A DNA stretch of 64,000 nucleotides from Ampelocalamus luodianensis (Eukaryota; Streptophyta; Magnoliopsida; Poales; Poaceae). The stretch lies in the NCBI GenBank assembly GCA_036346255.1, contig CM070618.1:64394256-64458255 (forward strand), written 5' to 3'. The notes below the pieces were generated by a model. That model had not been told where the DNA came from. It ran no database searches and saw only the letters and a list, made by a program, of their open reading frames with translations. The number at the start of each line of letters is the position of its first letter. Within the stretch, counting starts at the first letter, position 1. Shown here in pieces: positions 48,871-59,416 of this stretch. The position numbers were made by a program, and so were the translations under genes.

Positions 48871-49347
48871 TCAAACGGCCCTCATCGCGCACACAAAATG
48901 CTCCATCTCCTGGAGCACCCTGACAACTTCACCAAGCACAACCGCAGGCTCCAAGTTGCCCTTCATGCCCACCAGCTCAGCCAATGCATCGATCTTCCTT
49001 ATAAAACTCTCATCATAGAAAATCTCTTCGAAGCTCACCACCTCGTCCTCCGACTCGTCGCCGGTCTCCTCCACCACCTGAACACCCGGAGTGCCTGCGT
49101 CCGACACGGTGTCTGGGTCACCGATCCGTGCATGATCACAGAGATGCATCGTCTTGTCAGCTTGGTCCGGGCGAGTTGCGAGGCCTGTGCGGGACAACCG
49201 TGTCCGGTGAAGCGCCTCCAAGCCCATGACCTGGGTGTCATACGAGACGCCGATGTGCTCCACGGCCGGAGCTGGACTGAAGCACCTGAGGTCCACGCCG
49301 GAGAGGTCGAAGAAGATGTACTGCGGCAACGGCACGGCATGTTCCAT
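48871..49347 (-). CDS. Possible small host gene, unknown protein of 158 aa
   Basis: An uninterrupted single-exon frame starts MEHAVPLPQYIFFDLSGVDL. It has an acidic middle (EETGDESEDE, about residues 92-101) and a helical C-terminal part with IDALAELVGMKGNLEPAVVL and GEVVRVLQEMEH. Codon third positions are GC-rich, as in many grass genes, and the opposite-strand frames look like shadows. A TATTTATA box in the right direction lies at 49583-49590. I do not recognise the family. There is no signal peptide or membrane segment. It stands alone, with no neighbour linking it to a pathway. A gene fragment captured by a repeat is an alternative. Confidence 0.45.
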   Translation of the reverse strand: MEHAVPLPQYIFFDLSGVDLRCFSPAPAVEHIGVSYDTQVMGLEALHRTRLSRTGLATRPDQADKTMHLCDHARIGDPDTVSDAGTPGVQVVEETGDESEDEVVSFEEIFYDESFIRKIDALAELVGMKGNLEPAVVLGEVVRVLQEMEHFVCAMRAV

Positions 49348-49582
49348 TTTTGCTCTTCTTCTCGCTTTGTGGATGTGCAGCAGGAAGCTAATTTGTCACC
49401 TTTTGTTCTCTTCTACAAGAAAAAAAGGAATGTGAGGTCAGTATAAGATTATCGCCCAAGAGGAGAAAATATAATGATGCAAAAAATAACGACTATATGA
49501 AAAGATTACCTATCAGCGTCTAGTCTATGCTTTCTTATGTGGGCGCAGTGCTGTGTGTGTTTATGTGAAGATAAGAGGCCCC

Positions 49583-49590
49583 TATAAATA
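49583..49590 (-). promoter_or_regulatory. Candidate TATA box for the 48871-49347 gene
   Basis: TATAAATA on the plus strand reads TATTTATA on the minus strand, 236-243 bp upstream of the ATG. The assignment is by position only. Confidence 0.3.
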
Positions 49591-51399
49591 CAAATGTCCT
49601 GAGCAGATATGCTGATTTGACTTGGAAGTAAACAAGTACTACTCCTTGTGGTGGCATAAGAAAAGTAGTACTATTTGATTGGTGTGGCAAGGTGAAAGAA
49701 CACTGAGGTTAAGGTGACAATTGTACCGATAAATTAAACTAGACGCGGTGCTTTTGAAAAGGCAAAGTTGGCAGGTTCCTACTGCTCGTAGTTTCCAGCA
49801 AACATGGTCCTCGTCAAGGGGCTTTCCGCTTGATCGGGACTCAAAACATGCACGAAAATTAGGCCCCACAAACGCCTAGATGAACACTCTTTTGACAGGA
49901 AGTTATCCGTGATCATACATGACATGAATCTGCGCCAAAGCGTTCGGCGCTATGTTTGATGCATTGATTTTTGCTTAATCGGCAAGGCATGCGTACATGC
50001 ATCTTGTAATTCAAGCCAAACGAATAAGTAGGTGTCAACATTATCTAATTCAACACCCAATTCATGGGAGGAAATTAATATGTACCCTCCTACTTCAACA
50101 AGTGCTGTCCAAAGGTTTGTGCTTAGTTTACTTAAGGAATTTACTATGTATCTGACGTCCGGAGGTCTTCGTATCGGTCACTCCACTGTACTTCCAGAAC
50201 CGTACATACCCACTCTTAAAAAAATAAAGTCATGTTCTAACTCCTCACTTCCCCTGCTGCTACTGTTCTTCTCTCCCCCCAAATTCTTCACTCCAACCCA
50301 ATTCATCTCCCAAATAGACCAATCAAATACCAAAATAAAAAAATGCATGACCGTCGGAGGAGTTTTGAATTGGTGGAGATAAGAGGAAGTGGAGTAACTG
50401 GGGCGATGCTTCTTCCATCTTCCCCCATGTTCCTCCACGTAGCAAGGTTCGTTGGCAACTAAGTTGACGGCAAGGAGCGCCGCATGGGCATCTGCCGTAG
50501 CGAGAGTAGCAATGGAGATGGCGTCGGAGACCTTACACAGTGGCAAGCCATCGCCTCCGAGCTACACAACCACCATTAGCCATCTGCACCTACTCCTCAT
50601 TATCTTCCTTCTACGGTGGTCGCAAGGAGAGGGCGTCACAGCGGTCGGCGGTCAGAAGGGCATCGGGCTAGCCTTGCCCCTTCCCGATCTGGTCCCTCCC
50701 ACTGGCACCAAAACAACAATGTCGGCTGTCACATCTAGGATTCTCATCACAAAATAGACAAACAAAAGTATAAAGAAAAAAAATAGAGATTGATGTCTAT
50801 TCGCCTAAGGACTCAAATAGTGATGTATATTGTAAAGGGTATGCTCTGATTATAGGGAGAATGATTGTGAATAAACGTGGATTATGGTTAGGATCATTAC
50901 AGAGGCACATAGGCTGGGTTTTTTTTATAGTCTACAAGCGTCGGCAGTTGGTTGCAGTGGTGCCTCTTCACGCCAATAGTCGCATCCCTTCAAGCCAATC
51001 ATTGCGTCCCTTCATGATGATCGGTATGTCTCCGGATGTAACAGTCAATGCCTTCTCTCCACGTGGGTTGTCATTAACCACACGCGGGCAACTACCTTTG
51101 AGGACCTCTTCTCTGAGGGGGAGGTCCCTGAGTGGTCTGAAACAACCTCCAAAGGAGATCCAATAGGACGTCCGGAAGAGGTTTGAGGATGGTCTAATAA
51201 AAGGCTCTCGGGCCCATCTCCTAACTGCTTGATTGATCTTGGGCCCAGCAAACTAATTTGGGCCCAGTAGAGAATCTGGGTTATCTACAATAGAAAAATA
51301 AAGATATACCTGGATAATTGACTGGTCAATAATCCTCGTCACCGGCCACTGTTGCTTTCTCTGAGCTCGGCTCCTTGACACCATGCACTGCCATTCTTT

Positions 51400-51980
51400 C
51401 TACAACAGATTGTTGCAAGTGTTCTCAATTTTGTTGCAGCCCCTTTTCTCAATGTTGCACGGAGTGTTTCTCTTTGTTGCACTACTTTCTCTTTGAATGT
51501 TGTATTATATTATTTTTGTTGCAATCAAGTTGTTCTTTTGTTGCATCCGGGTAATTTTTTTTGTTGCAATAAGAGTTACCGTTTGTTGCATCAATAATTT
51601 ATTTGAAATGTTGCATTTGGTATTCCGAAACGTTGTAATCAATATTTTCTTCCCAATATTGCAATAACACTTTTTTGGGAAAATTATTTACTTCTTTCAG
51701 TTTTGTTGCGAAAGTATCACTGGTTTGTTGCTTCCACATGTTCAGGATGTTGCACTGTTGTAATGTAAATTTTTAGAGCAGATGTATAGTTTTGGAATTT
51801 TTTTGCACTACATATTTAAGTTGAATATTGAATAAGTTCTCTAATGCAACTCAGCATATATTGACATTGTTAGAAAAATGAGTTTAAAAAATCAAGTGTT
51901 TTCTATAAGTTTTTAATGCTAGTTAACCGTTGTTGCATATGTGAATGCAAAACGTTGCATACATTGTTTTCCCTTGCGAT
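51400..51980. repeat. Region with about 14 dispersed TGTTGCA-like words
   Basis: GTTGC(A/G/T) recurs at irregular spacing, mostly 15-40 bp, all in the same orientation, in AT-rich DNA. CGTCCGGA-type words flank the region near 51170 and 52020. There is no reading frame. Confidence 0.6.
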
Positions 51981-52216
51981 AGGGATGGGGGAGCGTCCGA
52001 TGGGAAACTTTCAATCAGACGTCCGGGTGCTTATCCTCCCTTTTACTTAAACTAGCTAGATGGCAGGGTCACACAGCAGCTCATGTTTTTGAGTTTTGCT
52101 ATTGTCCCCTGGCGGAGTTTCAATGGAGCATGTTAGTAAAAAATTTCTCAGCGGATGATAATACACCAATTTATCTTTCTAATGATGATGGACTAGTGGG
52201 GAGTATGCATGTAGGG

Positions 52217-52235
52217 GGCCGGCCGGCCGGCCGGC
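52217..52235. repeat. (GGCC)n run
   Basis: About five GGCC units in tandem. Confidence 0.9.
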
Positions 52236-52716
52236 AGCACAGTCCGGTTTGTTTAGCAAAGCGCGAGCTGCATGGTGGCCGCGACCCGGAATTCGGGGGG
52301 GCGCGTGCGCACGACCGCGGCCTAGTGCGCGCGTGCGGCCGGCAGCGAACTTCCGCAACCGCGTGGCCTCGTGCCGGGAGGCCAGGGAATTTGGACCGAG
52401 CCGCGCAGGGCTACCCGTCTGTATGATTACGTGCGTGCAATGGCGATGAAGAGAAAAAATATATTAAAATACTATCTTGTTGGTTGACCGATCTCTTCGA
52501 GTGGGAAAGGGAGCACGTACTCTGCCGTTCCTAAGGGGGCGTCGGGGGAAAAGTCTATAGGACCTGGTTTATTTTCCCCGTCAAGCTAGTTTCCTTAAGA
52601 GGATGCCACATGTTTCGCACAAATCTCAAAGCACCTCAAAGCCCTTCTTCCAACTACGTCCTGCTTTCCATCTCATCGGCGTCAGGCCTTTCCGGCTTCT
52701 TCTTGAGGCAGAAGGG

Positions 52717-53386
52717 CAGTGGCGGAGTTAGAATTTTGATGATAAGGATACGAATTTAAGATACATTCGTTTCAACACAAATTCAAATAACATAGTATAT
52801 ATAAGTTTATATATGTCAAATTACATGTTCGCATTATAACCAACATCACAAGAAAATTTATAAAATTATAACTTGATACGGCATTCGTTCATGCTTTGAA
52901 GGCAATATTGCAATAAAAAATCACTACAGAGGAGATCAAGTCAACACTAGACCTTGAAGGAGCCAAAGAGGGGAGCGGGCAGACAGTCATGAGGATGAGT
53001 GGTCCTCGGGGTCGAGACTCAAGGGGCACAACCGGCCACCAGCGTGTTGAGGTCAAGATCGTCGGTGCAAAAGCTAGAAGCGGCGCCAGAACGCCGCGAT
53101 GAGCTGCCGGCTGCAGCGCTGCGCCCCTGCGCTCATGCGCTGCTGTCAGAGTGCCTAGATAGGCAAATAGCACTTAAGTCTAACACCTCCTTGACTAGTT
53201 GACTCGGACTTGATTCTTAGATTCTGTTGGCATTAATGCTAAATGGGCTGTCAGGAGTTAAGAAGTATGTTGTTAGTATGTGTAGTATATACTTTATGTA
53301 TTAAGGGGGGTATATACCAGATTTTTTGTGCAAAAAATTTGAAGATGCATCTGTACCCTATGCATCTACTCTAGCTCTGCCCCGGT
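52717..53386. mobile_element. hAT MITE, 670 bp
   Basis: Exact 8-bp repeats CAGAAGGG lie at 52709-52716 and 53387-53394. The left end CAGTGGCGGAGTTAGA and the reverse-complemented right end CCGGGGCAGAGCTAGA form inverted repeats close to those of the large hAT at 26197. The interior is non-coding, although frames at 52889-53202 are present on both strands. Confidence 0.85.
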
Positions 53387-53481
53387 CAGAAGGGGCGCTC
53401 GAGCACAGTTAAAGCCGATTATTAACCGGCATGATTAATGATCAAATTGCGTGGGATTAATTGCATCTTCTATCTTCTCAA

Positions 53482-53622
53482 TTAGTACTCGTCTCCATCT
53501 CGCAAGGCCACGAAGTCATTCAAAGCCATGAAATCGATTTCTGTAGCAATATCTGCCGGATGACACTGCACCACCGTCCACCCGAATAACTCATCGCCCG
53601 TGCTTATATCCTCATCACCATC
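53482..53622 (-). pseudogene. Possible 3' exon remnant of an unknown gene, cut by CACTA
   Basis: Minus-strand frame DGDEDISTGDELFGWTVVQC, then HPADIATEIDFMALNDFVAL and RDGDEY-stop. It looks protein-like, but upstream it runs straight into the CACTA terminus at 53623. I do not recognise the family. It could equally be chance coding. Confidence 0.3.
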
Positions 53623-53639
53623 CACTACTACAGAAAACG

Positions 53640-54062
53640 TTATCACAGACGGTTCGAAACTGTCTGTGTTTTTGTACGTCTGTGATAACTGGCGGTTATC
53701 ACAGACGGTTAAAAAACCGTATGTGATAAGTAACAACACATACGGTTCTAATGAACAACCGTCTGTGATATATGGATATCACAGACGGCTATATTTGCGA
53801 TCCGTCTGTAATATCCAATATCACGAGGCGGTTCACAATTATCACCGTCGTAATATATGGATATCACGCAGCGGTTGTAAATATAGCCGTCGTGATATAT
53901 GGATATCACGCACGGTCATAATTAGCACCGCCGAAATATCCACATATCACGCGGTGATAATTATGAACCGTCTGTGATATCCATATATCGCGAGCAGCGA
54001 TTTTTACGAACCGCGTGATATCCATCTATCACGAGCAGCGCAGAGTTATGAACCGTCGTGAT
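53640..54062. repeat. Subterminal palindromic array, left end of CACTA
   Basis: Units of about 40 bp have the form ATCACAGACGGTT...AACCGTCTGTGAT. The first three units are intact. From about 53825 on, the arms change to variants such as ATCACGAGGCGG and CCGTCGTGAT. Confidence 0.9.
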
Positions 54063-54356
54063 AGCTCTTTCAAAGATAACTAATTTAATTTTGATTTTCG
54101 GCTAGCCTCGGGAATTGCTAGCCATGCCCTCAAAACAAGCGGCGAGAAAATAGATACATTACAGATGAATCAATCATTGACACTCAAAGTGATCATTTAA
54201 CTCAAAATCAATTCGACACGAATATGTATCAAATATTGGCTAGCCTCGGGAGTTACAATTGAATTACAACTATTCAAAGTGAATTACATTAATGAATCAT
54301 TCAAGGTCGTTGTGGTGTTGGAGTAGTGAAACTCTCGTTGGCGCTAATGATATCCG

Positions 54357-57300
54357 TCATGATGAAGGTGCGAGCTTCCTCGAATATCGAGATCTCTCTC
54401 GAACAAGTGAATCTAAATCTATATTGAAGATCGTAGCTAGCAACAAAGTGAAGTAGTAAGCATATATATGTAAATTTATAATTAGAAAATAATTATTACG
54501 AGATTGACCAACCTCGGGATCCTCCAAGCGAGCACTCATGAGAATCGCATATGATGGCAAACGTAGAATGCACATTCTTACGCTTTTCTTGACGACAGCA
54601 AAAATAGAATTACATATATAGGTATAGTCGGTTCGAGATGCATTATTACAGTATGATAGAATTATTGTGTTGTAGCACGTCTGGAAATCGCGTCTGTGAT
54701 TAAATGTGGCGTTCGTTCCCTTGTATAGCCCTCCCTCGGCAATATAGGAGATGAACGACCTACATGTTTCCAAAAAGTTAACCTCGGCACCTACATGTTT
54801 CCAAAAAGTTAACATCGGCCATTTCAAACGAAGGAAGACTACAATAGAGTTATGTATGGAGGAAATAAGCACACCTGTCGAGTACTCCTCGCACAAGGGT
54901 GAAGTCGTGGCCTTTTTTCATTAGGGAATCAAGGTATAGTACCTGGTTCATCTTTGGTATAATGACTAAAAGGACCCAGTGGTGCCTACTCATGTATGTC
55001 GCTTGAGTCATTAAACCTAAGTTCGTGCTGCGTATAAAGAACAAATGAAATTTGTATAGCAAGTAGTGAAGTACTTACTTCTGGTTGTAGGGCACCATTA
55101 TGTAGTCCTTATCGTTTTGAGCAAGCAATCATGTCGTTATGTATTTCTCGACGTAGGATGCGTCTGCTAAGATGGTTTGCTCAGAGACCACGTGTGGGTC
55201 GAGGAAACCCACCGGTTCTTTCAATCGCCGGACATTTTTAATCATGTATCTATACATAAGCAATGAGTTGTTATATTTGGTATTACGTGAATGTAGAACT
55301 TGATTGTACACACTTACAGTGTCCAGCATCGTAGAAGTGAGGTATCGAGGGCTTTGAGTTTGAATAGGTCGAATAAGTCGTCGAAGCCCACGACGAAGGG
55401 GGCCGGCTCGTGGAGGAAATAGTCCTCCGTGTATCGTGATGATTCCATCAGCGCACTCTTTCTCTTTGGTCTTGTGCAAGTACCGGTATGCAAACTCGAC
55501 AACCTAATCCGGCGTAGGCCAATCTGCGGTGGTCGCCACGGACTTAGAAAGAGTATTTCTTAGGGTTAGGAGGAAGCGCCTTAATGTTCTTCGATTTGAT
55601 TTGTCCGAACGACTTGCCCGCACGCATCCTCCGTGAGACGACTCGGGAACCAAACGCGGCACGCTTTTTGTTCTTTCGGTATCTTCTCCACGGGAACCGA
55701 TGAGGCGAGCTTCTCAAGCGAAGGTTGAGGTGTAGTCATGGAGGGTCCTGTTGGAGATGCATGGTCGTGCCGAGATGGTTGGGGTAGAGTCATCAGAGGT
55801 TGAGGCGGCACTGCAGGGTCCAGGGTGATGTTCTTCTTGGGTCTGTTGGAGAGGCATGGTCATGTTGAGATGGTTGGGGTGGAGTCATCAAAGGTTGAGG
55901 CGGCACCGCTGCAGGGTCGAGCGATGTCCTTATTGGGCCTTTGGATAAAGCCGCATGGCATCCCCTAGTGTTACGATGTAAATCGTTCGCGAATCTCCAG
56001 CGGGACGACCTTAAAATTGTCATGTATCATGTCCACCTGGACCCTGGCGTAACCCTGCGCCACCTGGGCACCGTGCTGCACTATCCCTTCCATGCATGGA
56101 TACGCCACCCCACGCCCAGCCTCAATAGACATCCCAACCATCCTCACTTGGACCGTGCAGTGCGTCGGCTCCTACAAAACGATACGCAATTAGCTAAGGC
56201 GTGCTATAGGTCTATCTTTGGAGCATTCCATAGATGTACATTACCTTGATGTCGTCGATAGGTAATTGGACGTCATCATGTTCATAATTTTGCGTGGACG
56301 CAACGCTACTCCGATGTTGAGGAGGACTGGCTCCCAAAACAACAGGGGCGGCTTGCGACTGGTTGAGGAGTAGGAGTTGATTCACTTGGTCCTGCAATCT
56401 TGCTATCTTTTCTTCAAATTTTGCAATAGCTTTGTTCTCTTCCTTCAAATTTTGTAGTAATCACATGTTCCAACTCTGTGTCATACTCGGCCTTGGATCT
56501 CTTCTTGCTCCTATACGTGCAGTAGTCATCTGGGAATCCATCCCTCCAAGATACGTTAACCCCTTTGTCTCGTAGTGCGACCCGGTGCTCCTTGTTTCCC
56601 AGAGCCATAGATAGTATATCCTTCTCCATGCGCGGAAGGAGCCTTGAACATGCGGAACTCAATTCTTGCTGCAAGAGGTCATCATGTTATTATAGACGTT
56701 ATGAAGTTATGGACTTATTAACAACTAGGTAGTTCGAAGACATATTTACCACACGGTTGGCCACATCCCGGTCTGCCGGGTTTGTGAAAGAGATTTCGCT
56801 CAAGACGTGGATCGATGCCTCGCTCTTAACCAAGAGAGAGCGCGCTCGTCTGTGATCTCAGCAAATGGCCTTGTTGCGTTCTCGTCCTCCGCCGCCCATT
56901 GCGCGGTTTTACCCGTGTACCCAGCGGTGCCGAGTTTGTGGGGGTGAGTGTTCAGTGTCTGGAGAGCCTTGTGCGTCGCACTTTCCTCAAGAAATTCGGG
57001 CGTCGTCTTCATTTGCACAAAGGTGTCCCATATATCCCGCGACAAGAATTTATACGCCGTGAATGGCGTTCGACCCGTGTTCACGTACTTTGTGACAAGC
57101 ACGCTCTTGAAGGTCCTCCACGCCTTTCCGATCGAGAGCAACGCCTGCCGTTCCACGCGCACCAAGTCTGCGGTTGGGAAAGTGAACGATTTTAAAACTT
57201 CGTCCCACAGCTGGCGTCTCCGAACATCCGACACAGTGTCCCAGCTCAGTGTGGTGATGGGGACCCGTTCCCTTCCAAGTATCCCGCACACGGTCCGGAA

Positions 57301-57480
57301 TCTCGCCGCTACTTTGGGGGGACTCACAGGGATCCCATTGACATTGACCTCCGTGACGGTCATTAGGCCTGGAGGAATTTTCGATGTTCCTCTGCCATCT
57401 CGCGTACGTACCACTTTCCTCGGAGATCCAGACGCATTCGGCGACGTCGATGACGGCGGCGAAGACGGTGCGGACGCCAT
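54357..57480 (-). pseudogene. CACTA-encoded protein with Ulp1/C48 protease-like domain, decayed
   Basis: The start at 57480 opens MASAPSSPPSSTSPNASGS, then LSWDTVSDVRRRQLWDEVLK and KTAQWAAEDENATRPFAEI. Near 56825 the frame shifts by one and continues ISFTNPADRDVANRV to a GTAAAT donor at about 56752. After an acceptor TTGCAG the next part reads QELSSACSRLLPRMEKDILS, then RDGFPDDYCTYRSKKRSKAE. A coiled-coil part (56448-56350: EENKAIAKFEEKIARLQDQV) and two proline/histidine-rich repeats of about 94 bp (55748-55935) follow. Near 54940 HHWVLLVIIPKMNQVLYLDS carries the His and Asp of C48 cysteine proteases. I could not find a clear Cys box. Plant CACTA elements often encode such a second protein; its role in transposition is not established. 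Stops and shifts suggest it is inactive, but unrecognised introns may explain some. Confidence 0.65.
55748..55935 (-). repeat. Two 94-bp tandem repeats in the CACTA minus-strand gene
   Basis: CTGTTGGAGATGCATGGTCG and CTGTTGGAGAGGCATGGTCA start the two units. Each encodes QPSRHDHASPT-like or QPSQHDHASPT-like peptides on the minus strand. Confidence 0.75.
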
Positions 57481-57781
57481 GTCGCTTACTTGCTATCTAT
57501 ATATGCACGAAGCAATATGCGTAAGCTCTAACCGACCAGATTCAAGCAGATGTACTCAACTTAACCGAAAATGATGCACAAATGTAATATATAAAGAAGG
57601 ATTGATGGTAGTTTGTGCTCTCAGAAGGAGAGTTGCGAAAGAACAAGTCTTTGCCATCTCAATCCTATTGTCTATACTCTTCATTAAATGAATATGATAG
57701 TATAAATTCAAACTATGAGCTCTAAACAGTACTTTGCTTAACTGTCAAATGATCTCAACTGTTACCGAAAATGATCTTAAC

Positions 57782-58118
57782 TATCACATTCAATCTCAGT
57801 ATAAGACAAAAGTTCATCACAGAGCATGTCAACAAAGCCCCACTGATCAATTTCAGTTCACATATTATCAAAGTCACATCACAGCATTTTCGTCAATACA
57901 ATAGAGCTCAAGAATGAACTAAAGTATATCAAATTGACAATAGCATTCAACTATCTGTGATAACTAGCATTCAACCGAAAGTTAGAAATTAACAGTATAT
58001 CAAATTGACAGTAGCAAGTAATACAATAGAGCTCAAGAATCAACTAACTATCACATTCAATCTCAGTATAAGACAAAGTTCATCACAGAGCATGTCAACA
58101 AAGCCCACTAATCAATTT
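57782..58118. repeat. Direct repeat pair of about 72 bp
   Basis: TATCACATTCAATCTCAGTA plus about 52 following bases occur at 57782-57855 and 58049-58118 with few differences. AATAGAGCTCAAGAAT also recurs between them. This is probably a local duplication in the leader of the minus-strand gene. Confidence 0.8.
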
Positions 58119-58184
58119 GCAATATCTTTAGTACTCACAGAGAGGAATACTCACAGAGAGGATGCCGCACAACAACTCACGGTG

Positions 58185-58352
58185 CAAGGAGGAGGCCGGT
58201 GCAGGGGAGGAGGCCGACGTGGGGAGGAGGGAGGCACGGGGAGGAGGCCGACACGGGGAGGAGGACGGCACGGGGAGGAGGATGGCGCCGGGAGGAGGCC
58301 GGTGCAGGGGAGGAGGCCGGTGCAGAGGGAGGAGGCCGACACGGGGAGGAAG
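58185..58352. repeat. GC-rich 17-18-bp minisatellite
   Basis: Tandem GAGGAGGCCGACACGGG-like units. Long frames on both strands here are an effect of the repeat. Confidence 0.8.
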
Positions 58353-58515
58353 CCGCACGTCGAGGCGAGGCGCGGGCGCCGATGAAGCGGCGGCGTCGGG
58401 TCTTACGGCCGGGAGGTGAACAGGTGAACCCTAGAGGAGCGAGAGAGAGCGCGAGAGCCTAAGAGGCGCGGGAGAGGAAGTGACGAGTAAAGAGCAAAAC
58501 CCTAGCAGTGCGCGC

Positions 58516-58526
58516 TTTTTATAAAG
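58516..58526 (-). promoter_or_regulatory. TATA box, minus direction
   Basis: TTTTTATAAAG on the plus strand reads CTTTATAAAAA on the minus strand. A CTAGGGTTTTGCTC leader typical of plant transcripts follows. It faces the Ulp1-domain gene, about 1 kb away. Confidence 0.5.
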
Positions 58527-58527
58527 G

Positions 58528-58862
58528 ATATCACGAGCGGCTCTATTAAAGCACCGTCAGGACAAGATATCACAGACGGTTCCATTAAATAACCGTCTTT
58601 GATATGGAGGATATCACAGACGGTTCTTTAATGGAACCGTCTGTGATATTGAGGATATCACAGACGGTTCGTAAATAGAACCGTCTGTGATGTGAGTATA
58701 TCAAAGACGGTTCTCCTTACTAACCGTCTGTGATATGGAGTATATCACAGACGGTTCCACATGGAGCCGTCTGTATAAGTTAAACACAAACGGTTAGTAA
58801 GAGGAACCGTCTGTGATATACTCATATCACAGACGGTTGGGAATAAGAACCGTCTATGATAT
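58528..58862. repeat. Internal palindromic array between divergent TATA boxes
   Basis: About nine inverted units such as ATCACAGACGGTTC-TTTAATG-GAACCGTCTGTGAT, mostly intact, spaced 35-45 bp. Its flanks are outward-facing TATA boxes. Confidence 0.9.
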
Positions 58863-58870
58863 GTCACCCC

Positions 58871-58878
58871 TATAAATA
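58871..58878 (+). promoter_or_regulatory. TATA box, plus direction, for the TNP2 gene
   Basis: CCCCTATAAATATC lies directly after the array, about 540 bp before the TNP2 start codon. Confidence 0.5.
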
Positions 58879-59416
58879 TCAAGACCCGACAGACCCCCCC
58901 TGCCCTAGCGCCTTTGATCTCTTCTTTGGAATAGAGGGGCTTGAGAAGATTTGCTCTGTGTTGGCTGTAGGAGGCTTGTTTATTTTGCTTGCCTTGTTCT
59001 TGGTTGTGGGTTGCCCTGGCAACTTATGGCTATTTGGCTTGCATGCTTGCTTTGTAAGGCTTGGCTTTGGTGGTATCTCTCGGTTTGGGTGTTGTGAATG
59101 AGTGTTTTGTTTCGACTGTGGGTGTTTTCTGAGTGGGATAAGCTTATGGGGGAGGTGCATTTCGACTGTGGCTCCTCTTGCCCTGTTCATTTAAGTCTCA
59201 CATTGCACTGTGGCCTGAAGGAGAAGGACAGTGAGGAATCTCGCGGGATATTAGGAATTTTCGTCCTGAGCTCCGAGGGTAACGATCTTTAACTCTTTAT
59301 ATTTGCTCTAGGTTTATCTTTAATCAATTTTAGTGTATTTGGTTAATAGGAGGAGTAACGTATTTGCAGTTTATTAATATAATTTAACACTACTAATTGT
59401 TACGTGTGTAGCGTAG

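Larger units (their letters stand above)
49591..52716. other. Intergenic with repeat-derived blocks
   Basis: No convincing gene. The frames at 50032-50757 have mixed composition. The 51400-51980 part is dense in GTTGCA words (listed separately). A (GGCC)n block lies at 52217-52235 inside GC-rich DNA. Confidence 0.45.

Noticed and set aside
58128..58462. Frames of 63-87 codons on both strands
   Set aside because: They are produced by the GC-rich 17-18-bp minisatellite.
58528..58862. CRISPR-like appearance of regularly spaced repeats
   Set aside because: The units are palindromic CACTA repeats with no unique spacers, and the sequence is from a plant nuclear genome.
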